Part shown: piece after piece, positions 27,405 through 36,357 of the stretch
How positions within the stretch are numbered: the stretch's first letter is position 1
How the letters are laid out: every line of letters starts with the position of its first letter
Assembly (NCBI GenBank): GCA_022793065.1
Contig: JAAWCE010000002.1
Coordinates: forward strand, 20,205 to 84,204
Direction: 5' to 3'
Length of the DNA: 64,000 nucleotides
Origin: Lachnospiraceae bacterium
Lineage (GTDB): Bacteria; Bacillota; Clostridia; Lachnospirales; Lachnospiraceae
Translations under genes and position numbers: made by a program
Notes under the pieces: model-generated
The model's database searches: none
The model's input: the letters and a program-made list of their open reading frames with translations, nothing else
What the model was told of the DNA's origin: nothing

Positions 27405-27779
27405 ATGGCATTACCTAACGCATATGGGCAGTATAATAACAGTAAAATTTTGACGGCATCTCCCGCAGAGCTGACATTGATGCTTTATGAAGGGGCAATC
27501 AAATTCTGCAATATTGCTATCAGTGCGGTGGAACATAAGGACATTGAGAAGGCACATGAGAATATCCGCAAAACGGAGCGGATTATTGACTATTTCCGCC
27601 AGACACTGGACATGAAATACGAAGTTGCGGAGGATTTCGAGCGCGTATATGCTTACTTAAGCCAGAGGCTGGTGGAAGCCAATGTGAAAAAGGATAAGGA
27701 AATTTTGGAGGAAGTGAACGGGCATCTGCGTTCTATGCGGGATACCTGGAAGGAAGTCATGAAGAAGAGTAAGGAGTAG
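27405..27779 (+). CDS. fliS: Flagellin export chaperone FliS
   Basis: A 124-residue four-helix protein that caps the C-terminal helix of flagellin before export. It has the family N-terminus NAYGQYNNSKILTASPAELTLMLYEGAIKFCN and the conserved FRQTLDMKYEVAEDFERVYAYLSQRLVEAN. Length is typical. It stands between fliD and the fliT-like gene. Confidence 0.93.
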   Translation: MALPNAYGQYNNSKILTASPAELTLMLYEGAIKFCNIAISAVEHKDIEKAHENIRKTERIIDYFRQTLDMKYEVAEDFERVYAYLSQRLVEANVKKDKEILEEVNGHLRSMRDTWKEVMKKSKE

Positions 27780-27784
27780 AACCC

Positions 27785-28261
27785 ATGACGGGAAATTATC
27801 TGACGCTGTTGGAAGAGAGCTTGAAAAGAAAACTGCAGGCTATGGCGGAGATACAGGCGTATAATCTGCGCCAACAGGAAATTTTTCAGGCCGAAGAGGT
27901 AGATCTTGACAAGTTCGATGAATATATGGCGGAAAAGCAGAACCTGATTGAGAAGCTCACTTCTCTTGACCGTGGATTTGAAAGTCTGTATGAAAAGGTA
28001 GCGGAAGAGTTGAAGGAAAATCGTCATCAGTATGGGGCGCAAATCAGAACGCTGCAGGAACTGATTACGGAAGTAACAGAGGCGGGCGTTACCATTCAGG
28101 CACAGGAAGCACGCAATAAGAAGATGATAGAAGATTTCTTCCGAAAGGAACGCGATAATATTCGCATGAATCGCAAGACTTCCAAAGCGGCGATTGATTA
28201 TTATAAAAACATGAGTAAGTCGGCTGTGGTGATGCCGCAGTTTATGGACAGTAAAAAATGA
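27785..28261 (+). CDS. fliT: FliT/FlgN-type flagellar chaperone
   Basis: A 158-residue, highly charged, fully helical protein with coiled-coil regions; AEKQNLIEKLTSLDRGFESLYEKV resembles FlgN/FliT-type chaperones. From position (five bases after fliS, same operon as fliD) it would be the FliD chaperone FliT. Sequence alone cannot separate FliT from FlgN-like. The gene ends at a strong terminator. Confidence 0.65.
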   Translation: MTGNYLTLLEESLKRKLQAMAEIQAYNLRQQEIFQAEEVDLDKFDEYMAEKQNLIEKLTSLDRGFESLYEKVAEELKENRHQYGAQIRTLQELITEVTEAGVTIQAQEARNKKMIEDFFRKERDNIRMNRKTSKAAIDYYKNMSKSAVVMPQFMDSKK

Positions 28262-28280
28262 AGACCAAGCTGAACAAAAA

Positions 28281-28316
28281 TAAAAAGTTCCGTAGCCTTC
28301 GCTGCGGAACTTTTTA
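28281..28316 (+). terminator. Terminator after fliT
   Basis: A long stem, AAAAAGTTCCGTAGC (28282-28296) with GCTGCGGAACTTTTT (28301-28315), a four-base loop (CTTC) and a T run. It separates the fliD operon from the first flagellin. Confidence 0.9.
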
Positions 28317-28357
28317 CATAAGGCCGGCAAAAATTTCAGTATTTTTTTTTATTACAC

Positions 28358-28384
28358 TAAAGTATTGTAAAATGTGTCCGATAT
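28358..28384 (+). promoter_or_regulatory. SigD/sigma-28 promoter for flagellin 1
   Basis: TAAA (28358-28361), a 15-base spacer and TCCGATAT (28377-28384). It gives a leader of about 130 bases. Confidence 0.85.
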
Positions 28385-28485
28385 AATAAGCAGGAAAGTA
28401 AACAGGAGGTTTACTGATCAATTTATCGTTTGATTTTCGGCATGGACCGGGTCATAAAATAAACGGATAAAAAGCAAGATGCGAC

Positions 28486-28503
28486 AGCCGCAAGGAGGCA
28501 GCT
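28486..28503 (+). promoter_or_regulatory. Candidate CsrA-binding hairpin, flagellin 1 leader
   Basis: AGC-c-GC (28486-28491) pairs with GC-a-GCT (28498-28503) around the loop AAGGAG, which contains GGA. The flagellin Shine-Dalgarno AGGAGG (28511-28516) is a second GGA site eight bases downstream. Two such sites in a hag leader are the known CsrA arrangement. Confidence 0.5.
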
Positions 28504-28524
28504 TTTTTCAAGGAGGAATTTGAT

Positions 28525-29838
28525 ATGATAGTAAAACATAATCTCACAGCGATGAATTCCAACAGAATGTTGGGTATGACAACAGCTTCTCAGGCAAAAG
28601 CTACAGAGAAGTTATCTTCCGGTTATAAGATTAATCGTGCTGCCGATGATGCGGCAGGACTTGCAATCAGTGAGAAGATGAGAAAGCAGATCAGAGGTCT
28701 TACACAGGCTTCTTTGAATGCACAGGATGGCGTTAGTGCGGTGCAGACTGCGGATGGTGCGCTGCATGAAGTACATGATATGATTCAGAGAATGACGGAA
28801 CTGTCAGTAAAAGCGGCAAACGGTACTCTTTCCACATCTGACAGAGATGCGATTCAGCTTGAAGTCAATCAGTTGGTAAGTGAGATTGACCGTGTGTCAA
28901 CCACAACCAAATTTAATGAAACTTATCTGCTGAGAGGAGCAAGCAAAGGAGAGGCTGGTAAGCTTACTTATAGTATGGCGCAGAAGGGCCTGATGCCTGA
29001 TTTTCAGAATTATGGTCCTGTTAATAGCCAGACAGGTACAATGGGCGTAACCCAGTATGCGGCTTTTGCACAGGCGGCTACGATTGCTACAAATGTGGGA
29101 CTTTCTGATACGGCAGCGCAGACGACCAAGTATACTGCAAAGGCATTTGGACCCATAGGAACTCCCGGAACGGTATATGTGTTGGTAGAGAGTACAAAGC
29201 CGGCAAATGCCAGCGGAACAGTGGCAAAGATGAATGCCAGCGAAATTGCTAAGGATATCAACAGTAATTCTGCAAATACGAATCCTGTATTTAAGGCATT
29301 TACAGGTATGGATCAGTTGACCGCGGCGTTAAAAGCTGATTACAGTGAAGACATCAGGAATGTCAGCACATATATTAATAGTGATAATCAAATTGAGTTG
29401 AAATTAGAGACTTTTCCTGATATCAATGATGCAATTGATTTGAGTCTGCATGTGGGCGCAGATTCCGATAATGAGAATAAGATTTATATGAATCTGCAGA
29501 ACCTCAGCGCTAGAGGATTGGGATTAAATGGTCTGGATGTGAGCGGTGATACGGGCAAAGCAGCTACAAGAGCAATTGATGTTGTAGCGGAGGCATTGCA
29601 GAAGGTGTCTGCACAGAGAGCTTCTTTGGGTGCAATTCAGAACAGACTTGAGCATACGATCAATAACCTGGATAATATTGTTGAGAATACAACGTCCGCA
29701 GAGAGTGCAATCCGCGATACGGATATGGCAACGCAGATGGTGGAATACTCCAACAACAATATTCTTGCTCAGGCAGGGCAGTCAATGCTTGCTCAGGCAA
29801 ATCAGGCAACATCGGGTGTATTGTCACTTCTTCAGTAA
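28525..29838 (+). CDS. Flagellin 1
   Basis: A 437-residue filament subunit. The conserved N-terminal D0/D1 part begins MIVKHNLTAMNSNRMLG and includes EKLSSGYKINRAADDAAGLAISEKMR; the C-terminal part ends IRDTDMATQMVEYSNNNILAQ...LSLLQ. The middle (about 150-330) is variable, Thr/Ser/Ala-rich and surface-exposed in the filament, so a target for glycosylation. It is very similar to flagellin 2 at both ends. Own SigD-type promoter, possible CsrA site, own terminator. Confidence 0.95.
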   Translation: MIVKHNLTAMNSNRMLGMTTASQAKATEKLSSGYKINRAADDAAGLAISEKMRKQIRGLTQASLNAQDGVSAVQTADGALHEVHDMIQRMTELSVKAANGTLSTSDRDAIQLEVNQLVSEIDRVSTTTKFNETYLLRGASKGEAGKLTYSMAQKGLMPDFQNYGPVNSQTGTMGVTQYAAFAQAATIATNVGLSDTAAQTTKYTAKAFGPIGTPGTVYVLVESTKPANASGTVAKMNASEIAKDINSNSANTNPVFKAFTGMDQLTAALKADYSEDIRNVSTYINSDNQIELKLETFPDINDAIDLSLHVGADSDNENKIYMNLQNLSARGLGLNGLDVSGDTGKAATRAIDVVAEALQKVSAQRASLGAIQNRLEHTINNLDNIVENTTSAESAIRDTDMATQMVEYSNNNILAQAGQSMLAQANQATSGVLSLLQ

Positions 29839-29860
29839 TCAAGAACCGATTTATATGGAA

Positions 29861-29902
29861 GGGTGTTACCAGTCATTTTATATGGCTGGCAACGCCCTTT
29901 TT
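29861..29902 (+). terminator. Terminator after flagellin 1
   Basis: GGGTGTT-a-CCAGTCA (29861-29875) pairs with TGGCTGG-c-AACGCCC (29883-29897), followed by a T run. The remaining interval to 30224 holds the next promoter and leader. Confidence 0.88.
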
Positions 29903-30015
29903 ACATGAAAACTTTATTTTCAAATTTGTTATTATACATGGTTACAAGATTTATGGAAGAAAACTTGTTTGAAGTAAAATGAGATAAAAAAGTTTATAAA
30001 AAATGAAAAAAAGGC

Positions 30016-30042
30016 TAAAGTTATTGGAAATCACTCCGATAT
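30016..30042 (+). promoter_or_regulatory. SigD/sigma-28 promoter for flagellin 2
   Basis: TAAA (30016-30019), a 15-base spacer and TCCGATAT (30035-30042). It gives a leader of about 175 bases. Confidence 0.85.
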
Positions 30043-30184
30043 ACTTAATAAGTAAAGCAAAGAACAGCTTTTGTTCAGGCTTATCTTCGGAAGTTCCTGA
30101 GTAATACGCACGATTGCAAAGGAATACCCGTTTCGACCTGCCGGAATATGAACGTGCGAATCATAGGAGGGGCAGGCGCAAATA

Positions 30185-30200
30185 GCCGCATGGAAGCGGC
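30185..30200 (+). promoter_or_regulatory. Candidate CsrA-binding hairpin, flagellin 2 leader
   Basis: GCCGC (30185-30189) pairs perfectly with GCGGC (30196-30200), leaving the six-base loop ATGGAA with GGA exposed. The Shine-Dalgarno at 30210-30216 is a second GGA. This matches the known CsrA target shape closely. Confidence 0.6.
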
Positions 30201-30224
30201 ATCATATTCAAGGAGGAATGAATT

Positions 30225-31463
30225 ATGGTAGTACAACACAATCTAACAGCTATGAACTCTAACAGAATGCTTGGTTTAACCACAGCATCACAGGCAAAGG
30301 CTACTGAGAAGTTGTCTTCCGGCTACAGGATTAACCGTGCAGCAGATGATGCCGCAGGTCTGGCTATTTCCGAGAAGATGAGAAAGCAGATTAGAGGACT
30401 TACACAGGCTTCTACGAACGCACAGGATGGTATCAGTGCTGTGCAGACCGCAGAAGGTGCCCTGACAGAAGTTCATGATATGCTTCAGAGAATGAATGAG
30501 CTGGCAGTTAAGTCCGCAAACGGTACTCAGTCCGAGAGCGACAGAAATGCAATCCAGAGCGAAATCGATCAGTTGGTAACAGAAATTGACCGTGTATCTA
30601 CCACGACCAAGTTCAATGAAACCTATCTGTTGAAAGGTAACAATAAGGGCGATGTTGGTAAGTTGACTTATAGTACCGCAAACGCTGCATTGTCCAGCAA
30701 GTTTGGCGCAGTTACCAGTAATGGTACCATCACTGGCATGAGACTTACACAGTCAACACAAACCATTGGCAATACTACTTATGTAGTACAGACCTTTACG
30801 GTTCAAGGCGGCAGCACATACAGCTTTGTTTCCAGTACTTCTGTAAAGGCTGGTGCCGGTGCATCTGTTACTAAGTTGAACGTAAGCGAAGTTGTTAAGC
30901 AGCTCAATACAGGTTCCGTTCAGGCGTTCTCTAATATTGATGATATGACTTCTGCAATCAAGCGCGATTACGGCGATGATATCAAGTCTATTTCTACTTA
31001 TGTAGAGGCTAGTGTTACCAATCTGAAGATTGAAACATTTGCTGACTTGAACGATGCTATTGACTTGAGCCTGCATGTAGGTGCTGATTCTTCCAGCGAC
31101 AACAAGATCACTCTGAATGTAAATCAGATGAGTGCAAGAGGTCTTGGAGTGAATGGTTTGAACGTAGCAGGTAAGACCGGCGATAATGCAACCAGAGCAA
31201 TTGATACAATTGGCGATGCATTGGCAAAGGTATCCAGCCAGAGAGCTACACTCGGTGCAGTTCAGAACAGGTTAGAGCATACAATCAACAACTTGGATAA
31301 CATTGTTGAGAATACCACAAGTGCTGAATCCGCTATCCGCGATACGGATATGGCTACTCAGATGGTTACTTACTCTAACAATAATATCCTTGCTCAGGCA
31401 GGTCAGGCAATGTTGGCTCAGTCCAACCAGACCAACCAGGGTGTTCTGTCATTGTTAGGCTAA
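30225..31463 (+). CDS. Flagellin 2
   Basis: A 412-residue flagellin with the same conserved ends as flagellin 1 (MVVQHNLTAMNSNRMLGL; ending NQTNQGVLSLLG) but a different Ser/Thr/Val-rich centre (about 150-290). It has AAGGAGG before the ATG, its own SigD-type promoter and leader, and a terminator. The glycosyltransferase genes follow. The pair may form a mixed filament, or one may be minor; sequence does not tell which. Confidence 0.95.
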   Translation: MVVQHNLTAMNSNRMLGLTTASQAKATEKLSSGYRINRAADDAAGLAISEKMRKQIRGLTQASTNAQDGISAVQTAEGALTEVHDMLQRMNELAVKSANGTQSESDRNAIQSEIDQLVTEIDRVSTTTKFNETYLLKGNNKGDVGKLTYSTANAALSSKFGAVTSNGTITGMRLTQSTQTIGNTTYVVQTFTVQGGSTYSFVSSTSVKAGAGASVTKLNVSEVVKQLNTGSVQAFSNIDDMTSAIKRDYGDDIKSISTYVEASVTNLKIETFADLNDAIDLSLHVGADSSSDNKITLNVNQMSARGLGVNGLNVAGKTGDNATRAIDTIGDALAKVSSQRATLGAVQNRLEHTINNLDNIVENTTSAESAIRDTDMATQMVTYSNNNILAQAGQAMLAQSNQTNQGVLSLLG

Positions 31464-31500
31464 TAGCGTAGCAGGCTAACCATAGTGAATGAAATGAAGA

Positions 31501-31529
31501 GGGAGATGCTTCGGCGTCTCCCTTTTTTC
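31501..31529 (+). terminator. Terminator after flagellin 2
   Basis: GGGAGATGC (31501-31509), the very stable tetraloop TTCG, GCGTCTCCC (31514-31522) and six T. Confidence 0.93.
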
Positions 31530-31530
31530 A

Positions 31531-31559
31531 TTGCCATAGAAACAAAAATGAGTTATGAT
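31531..31559 (+). promoter_or_regulatory. Sigma-A promoter for the glycosyltransferase operon
   Basis: TTGCCA (31531-31536), a 17-base spacer and TATGAT (31554-31559), immediately after the flagellin terminator. It suggests the glycosyltransferases are made constitutively, not by SigD. Confidence 0.65.
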
Positions 31560-31596
31560 AGATGTAATAAAGGCAGAGTAGGGAGGAATAAATTCT

Positions 31597-33798
31597 ATGA
31601 GCAAGCATATTCTTTTGACCATATCCATTCTGATATCGAACAGGCCGGATACGGTGCGTAAATGTCTGGATTCTGTTCAGCCCTTGCTGAAAGCGGTTCC
31701 GTCGGAACTGATTTTGACCGATACAGGATGTGGGGAGCAAGTGCGGAGCATCATAGAGGAATATACGAACCATATTATTCAGTTTAAGTGGTGTAACGAT
31801 TTCTCAAAGGCAAGGAATGTAGGATTAAAACAGGCAAAAGGAAAGTGGTTTATGTTCCTGGATGATGATGAATGGTTTGAAGATACAACGGAAATCATTG
31901 ACTTTTTTCAGTCAGGGGCATATAAAAAATATGGCATGGGGGCATATTCCCAACGCAATTATGGCGATAGGGAGGGAATCACATACTCTGATTTGCTGGT
32001 AGGACGTATGACTCGTCTTGAACCGGATGTTAAATTTACTTATTCTATTCATGAGTGTTTTAACCGAGTGGTGGGAAAGGTAAAGAAATTTAATGTGTTT
32101 GTACATCATTATGGTTATGTATATGATACGAAAGAAGCACTGCATGCCCATGCCAGACGTAATATTGAACCTCTGATAAAAGAATTGAAAGCAGCGCCTA
32201 ATGATATGAAACATGCGCTGCAGTTGACACAGGAATATAATGTGCTGGACGAATATGAAAAGTCCGTAGAAATTGCCAGGGAGGCGATAGAGAAAGCAAA
32301 GAAAGGGCCTGTGGTAAACGACTTTTGCCTTGCGTCTTTACATGCAAATGTGGTTATGTGTTTGATGGATTTATGGCGTTTTCAGGAGGTTATTGAGGTT
32401 GGGGAAGCGTATTTGAAGTTGGATGCGCTGGACCCTATGGCAAAGGCACTGATTGCAGCAAGGCTTAGTTGTGCCTATATGCACGAAAAAGAAACAGAAA
32501 AATGTTTTGAAAAGGTACAATATTATTGGGAAGTATATCAGGATTATGTAAAGGATGATGAAAAATTTATCACATATGTGACGAATATTACCTGTTCTTG
32601 TTTTGAACCTTATAATAGAAGTATTGTGTTGGGAAATGGCGTAAATGCAGCGGTTCTTATGGAGAAACACAAAATAGCCTGGGAGTGGTTTCAGGCGATG
32701 GAGTTGAATATTGAGAGTCAGGTGGTTCATCTTGAACCGGAAATGATGAAAATCATAGTTGAAAAACTGCCCAAAGTCAGTGAAGAAGTCAGGCAATATT
32801 ATGTAGATATGTGTAATGTGTTTCTGAGACGGCAGGATATTAAATTTTTCATTATCAATGAAGTGATGGAAAGATGCAGACAGGGAGAGACATGGGAAGA
32901 TAAGCTTTGGCTCACAGCTTCTTATAAGGACTGTGTGATAGAACATCCTTTTGAAAAGATGATAAAAATTGCGGATGCTGTTCAGAAGTGTGACAGAGGG
33001 CAAGCATGTGATGTGGCTATGGCAGAACAACAGGTGATGTGGCTATGGGAACACTTATCTGATTATATGGGAGAAATGAAAGCCTTTGAGCTTATTCGCA
33101 TGGAAGAGCACCTGGGGCTTGCGTCGGAAGTGATAATGGATAAAATTCCTTATCATATATGGCAGCGGGAGCTTACGGATTATTTTGGCAAATACTCTCA
33201 GGATGACGTAGTTTGGTGGACGGAAAAATTTGCGGCATTTCTGCCGGAAGACAGCATGAAACTACGATTGTGGAAGGCATTTGCAGCAGTATATGATGCT
33301 ATCAGAGAAGCTGGTTTGGGGGATAAGTGTTCCATGGAGACCGTTCTAAATGGTTTAAGGGAATACGCAGATAATCGCATTGCATTGTGTGAACAGATTT
33401 ACAGACCGGAGATTTTGCAGAATATGCAGGATGTGCTGGCAGAAGAGGATCAGGCAGCTTTCCGTTTGCGGCTATTGGAAGATCAGATTCATGCGGGAGA
33501 ATATGTCAATGCGCTGAAGGATGTAAAAGAGCTGAGAGGATTATTGCCAGGATTGGACCCTGTGATGAAATGTTACCTGGAATGGCTCAGTGATAAAATG
33601 AAGGTACAGGAACAGGAGCAAAAAAAGGCGAATAATGAGTTTCAGGTATTGGCGGTGGGCGTGAAACTGAAAATTCGTCAACTGATGGCGGCAGGAAATA
33701 ATCAGGCTGCATTGACCGCAGCAAAACAGTTGCATAGTTTGATGCCAGAGGACAATGAAGTGGCAAAGTTAGTACAAAAGTTAGAAGGGGAATTATAA
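31597..33798 (+). CDS. GT2 glycosyltransferase with helical repeat C-terminus (likely flagellin-modifying)
   Basis: A 733-residue cytoplasmic protein. The first ~150 residues are a GT-A fold: SILISNRPDTVRKCLDS, ARNVGLKQAKGKWFMFLDDDEWF with the metal-binding DDD at 89-91, and SIHECFNRV. The remaining ~550 residues are helical, in places TPR-like, ending AALTAAKQLHSLMPEDNEV. No membrane segments. The next gene is a shorter relative with the same start and end. The place directly after the flagellins suggests it adds sugar to flagellin; the acceptor is inferred, not seen. Confidence 0.8.
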   Translation: MSKHILLTISILISNRPDTVRKCLDSVQPLLKAVPSELILTDTGCGEQVRSIIEEYTNHIIQFKWCNDFSKARNVGLKQAKGKWFMFLDDDEWFEDTTEIIDFFQSGAYKKYGMGAYSQRNYGDREGITYSDLLVGRMTRLEPDVKFTYSIHECFNRVVGKVKKFNVFVHHYGYVYDTKEALHAHARRNIEPLIKELKAAPNDMKHALQLTQEYNVLDEYEKSVEIAREAIEKAKKGPVVNDFCLASLHANVVMCLMDLWRFQEVIEVGEAYLKLDALDPMAKALIAARLSCAYMHEKETEKCFEKVQYYWEVYQDYVKDDEKFITYVTNITCSCFEPYNRSIVLGNGVNAAVLMEKHKIAWEWFQAMELNIESQVVHLEPEMMKIIVEKLPKVSEEVRQYYVDMCNVFLRRQDIKFFIINEVMERCRQGETWEDKLWLTASYKDCVIEHPFEKMIKIADAVQKCDRGQACDVAMAEQQVMWLWEHLSDYMGEMKAFELIRMEEHLGLASEVIMDKIPYHIWQRELTDYFGKYSQDDVVWWTEKFAAFLPEDSMKLRLWKAFAAVYDAIREAGLGDKCSMETVLNGLREYADNRIALCEQIYRPEILQNMQDVLAEEDQAAFRLRLLEDQIHAGEYVNALKDVKELRGLLPGLDPVMKCYLEWLSDKMKVQEQEQKKANNEFQVLAVGVKLKIRQLMAAGNNQAALTAAKQLHSLMPEDNEVAKLVQKLEGEL

Positions 33799-33799
33799 G

Positions 33800-35371
33800 A
33801 TGGTGTTAAGTATCTCTATTCTGGTTTCTGGAAGGGAGAAGACAACAAAACAGTGCATTACTTCGCTGGACAGGCTTAGAAGAAAGGTATCCTGTGAGCT
33901 GATTCTGGTGGATACGGGATGTCCGGAAGAAATGCGGCAATGGCTCGAAGTACAGGCGGACAAGGTGATTTCTTTCCAGTGGTGTAATGATTTTGCCGCT
34001 GCAAGAAATGTGGGGCTTGCGGCAGCTTCCGGGGAGTGGTTTATGTTTCTGGATGATGATGAATGGTTTGAGAATACCTGTCAGTTGGAGAAGTTCTTCT
34101 TGTCTGGAGAATATAAGCGTTTTGCTTCCGCTTCCTATATTATCAGGAATTATATAGACATGGAAGGAAAGCAATGGCAGGATGTTCCGTTGCCGCGTAT
34201 GGCTAGAAAAGATGATGGTATTGGCTTTATTTATCCCATTCATGAGATGTTGTGGCCCCGATATGAACCTGTAAAACAGTTGGAAGATTATGTACATCAT
34301 TTTGGATATGCGTCTGCAGACGCCCAGGCACAAAAGGCAAAGCACCAAAGAAATCTATCCATATTGCTTCCGGCCATAGAGGAAGAACCTCATTGTATGC
34401 ACCATTATCTCCAGGCGGCGATGGAGTATATTGCCATTGAAGATTTTGACTGCGCATTAAAGATGTCGGAGGATGGAATTGCACATTATGACTCCAATAG
34501 GAAGGATAATGACCAATACTTTAACGGATTGTGTGCTGGGGCAGTGAAAGCCAGGGTACTGAAGAAGGATTATGAAGAGGCTTGCAAAAGAGGGGAAGAA
34601 TTGCTGGAGTTAGCAAGTCTTTCCAGGTTGGGGAAAGCATCCATATATGGAGATTTGGCGATTGCGTGGAGTGCAGGAATGGGACAGGACAGACAAAGCC
34701 ACGGGGACGGTCAGAGAACGGATGCTGTGCAGAGGGAAGTATGTGCACAGGGAGGCTGCATAGGTACTGAGGCTTTTGTAAAATATCTGCAAAAATATTT
34801 GGAAGAAAAGCATTATTTTTCCGGACATTCTATGGAAGCATTGGAACAGCAAACCTTGATTCTTGACAGTTGCTTTACAGTGTATCATTATCAAATGGTT
34901 ATGGGATGGGGATTTGCGGCTATGTTGTATTCCGGTCAAGTGAAGGAGACGGAACTTCTTCTGCAAAGAGAAACATTGGAATGGTGGATGGAAGCTGTAC
35001 AGAATTGGTATACCTGTGCAGGAGAGCAAGATCGGGAAAGGTGGAAAGAGGACTTTCATAGATTGGTCTCGGTCAGGCAGGAGCAATGCGCCTTTTCCAG
35101 GCAGTTATATCATATGCTGACTGCGCCGGAAAATGGTGGGGAAGAGAACGCCGAAAGCGGCCGGCAGGGAAAAGCAGAGCAGCCGGCGGCCGGCGGACAA
35201 GACGCCGGAACGGAAATGGAAGTATTAGCAGCAAAACTAAAAGTGCAAATTCGCTTTCTTATGGAACAGCATCAGAATGAAGCGGCGCTTGCTGCGGTCA
35301 GGCAGGTGCTTCAATTTCTGCCAAATGACAGGGAGTTGTTGGAATTACTGGATAAACTGGAAGGAAGATAG
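33800..35371 (+). CDS. GT2 glycosyltransferase, paralogue of the preceding gene
   Basis: 523 residues, beginning one base after the previous stop. Same catalytic part (SILVSGREKTTKQCITSL; ARNVGLAAASGEWFMFLDDDEWFENT; YPIHEMLW) and the same C-terminal repeat (EAALAAVRQVLQFLPNDRELLEL), but about 210 residues of the helical middle are missing. A Gly/Gln/Glu-rich low-complexity stretch precedes the end, and one stretch near 295-320 (Gly/Gln/Asp-rich) is unlike its surroundings. Tandem duplication with divergence; the two probably add successive sugars. Confidence 0.78.
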   Translation: MVLSISILVSGREKTTKQCITSLDRLRRKVSCELILVDTGCPEEMRQWLEVQADKVISFQWCNDFAAARNVGLAAASGEWFMFLDDDEWFENTCQLEKFFLSGEYKRFASASYIIRNYIDMEGKQWQDVPLPRMARKDDGIGFIYPIHEMLWPRYEPVKQLEDYVHHFGYASADAQAQKAKHQRNLSILLPAIEEEPHCMHHYLQAAMEYIAIEDFDCALKMSEDGIAHYDSNRKDNDQYFNGLCAGAVKARVLKKDYEEACKRGEELLELASLSRLGKASIYGDLAIAWSAGMGQDRQSHGDGQRTDAVQREVCAQGGCIGTEAFVKYLQKYLEEKHYFSGHSMEALEQQTLILDSCFTVYHYQMVMGWGFAAMLYSGQVKETELLLQRETLEWWMEAVQNWYTCAGEQDRERWKEDFHRLVSVRQEQCAFSRQLYHMLTAPENGGEENAESGRQGKAEQPAAGGQDAGTEMEVLAAKLKVQIRFLMEQHQNEAALAAVRQVLQFLPNDRELLELLDKLEGR

Positions 35372-35376
35372 AAGAG

Positions 35377-36273
35377 ATGAAAATACAATTTCTCAATGGG
35401 GGACTTGCCAATCAGGCATTCCAATACATTTTTGCCAAATACTACGAGCTATCACATCCGGGAGAAATTATGTATATGGATGATTCTTATTTTGCATTGA
35501 ATACGGTTCACAATGGGTATGAGCTGGATAAAGTATTTGGAATCAAAGCACACATGTTAAGCGAGTGCTTTGATGACGAGGTATGGGGATTCATTTTAGA
35601 CCAGCGCAGGCAGGGCAAAAGTGTACCGCAGATTTTGTGTGAAAATGGAATTGAGATGTATATGATTTCAGAGGTGGGAGAGGGACATAAAACTTTTAAT
35701 CCCTTTGAAGGTCAGGTGGTATCCATTCCATGCAATCAATATCTGCCCCAGGTATTAGACGTAGAGGGCGATGTATATTATCATGGATATTGGATTAATA
35801 AGAATTGGTTTGCTGCTTATAAAAGTCAGTTCCTGGAGGAATTCCGCTTTCCGGAAGTGAAAAATCCCAATAGTCGTGCCTACCTTGAACAGATTCAAAA
35901 TACAAAATCTGTATCCGTTCACATCAGACGAGGGGATTATGTGACGCTGGGATGGGCCATAGAGCCTGAATTGTGTCAAGTATGTATCCGGAACTTTATA
36001 AACCAAATGGGGGGGGTATCAGGAAAGTGGACTCTGTTTGTATTTTCCGATGATATTGCATGGTGCAAAGAACATCAAAATATGCTGGAGCCGGAGCAAT
36101 TTAAAGATGTGGTATTTGTGGAAGGAAATGTAAACGGCGCAAACTACCTGGATATGCTGCTTATGAGTCAGTGTAAAGCTATGATTCTTTCAAACAGCGC
36201 TTTTTGCTATTTGGCGGCATTGCTAAATGTAAATTTGCAATATTATATTAATCCTACACAAAGGGAGGTGTAG
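35377..36273 (+). CDS. GT11 alpha-1,2-fucosyltransferase-like protein
   Basis: A 298-residue GDP-fucose-dependent transferase type. Motif I VHIRRGDY (181-188) binds GDP-fucose; FVFSDDIAWCK and SNSAFCYLAALLN are motifs II and III. The N-terminal NGGLANQAFQY is the usual GGLGNQMFQY with Ala for Gly. It begins five bases after the previous gene, so it belongs to the same unit. In other bacteria GT11 enzymes build O-antigen; here the neighbours point to flagellin glycans. No GDP-fucose synthesis genes are in the window. Confidence 0.82.
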   Translation: MKIQFLNGGLANQAFQYIFAKYYELSHPGEIMYMDDSYFALNTVHNGYELDKVFGIKAHMLSECFDDEVWGFILDQRRQGKSVPQILCENGIEMYMISEVGEGHKTFNPFEGQVVSIPCNQYLPQVLDVEGDVYYHGYWINKNWFAAYKSQFLEEFRFPEVKNPNSRAYLEQIQNTKSVSVHIRRGDYVTLGWAIEPELCQVCIRNFINQMGGVSGKWTLFVFSDDIAWCKEHQNMLEPEQFKDVVFVEGNVNGANYLDMLLMSQCKAMILSNSAFCYLAALLNVNLQYYINPTQREV

Positions 36274-36357
36274 GGAAGGCCAAAGGTAAGTGAAAAATAC
36301 TTATCATCAACGGGAAGAGACGCAGAGAGGCTGAAAGTATAGAGTTGAAAGGGGCGG

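Noticed and set aside
27653..28330. A 225-codon minus-strand frame over fliS/fliT.
   Set aside because: Antisense shadow of two well-supported chaperone genes; its Phe/Leu/His-rich product has no recognisable domain, and it runs through the fliT terminator.
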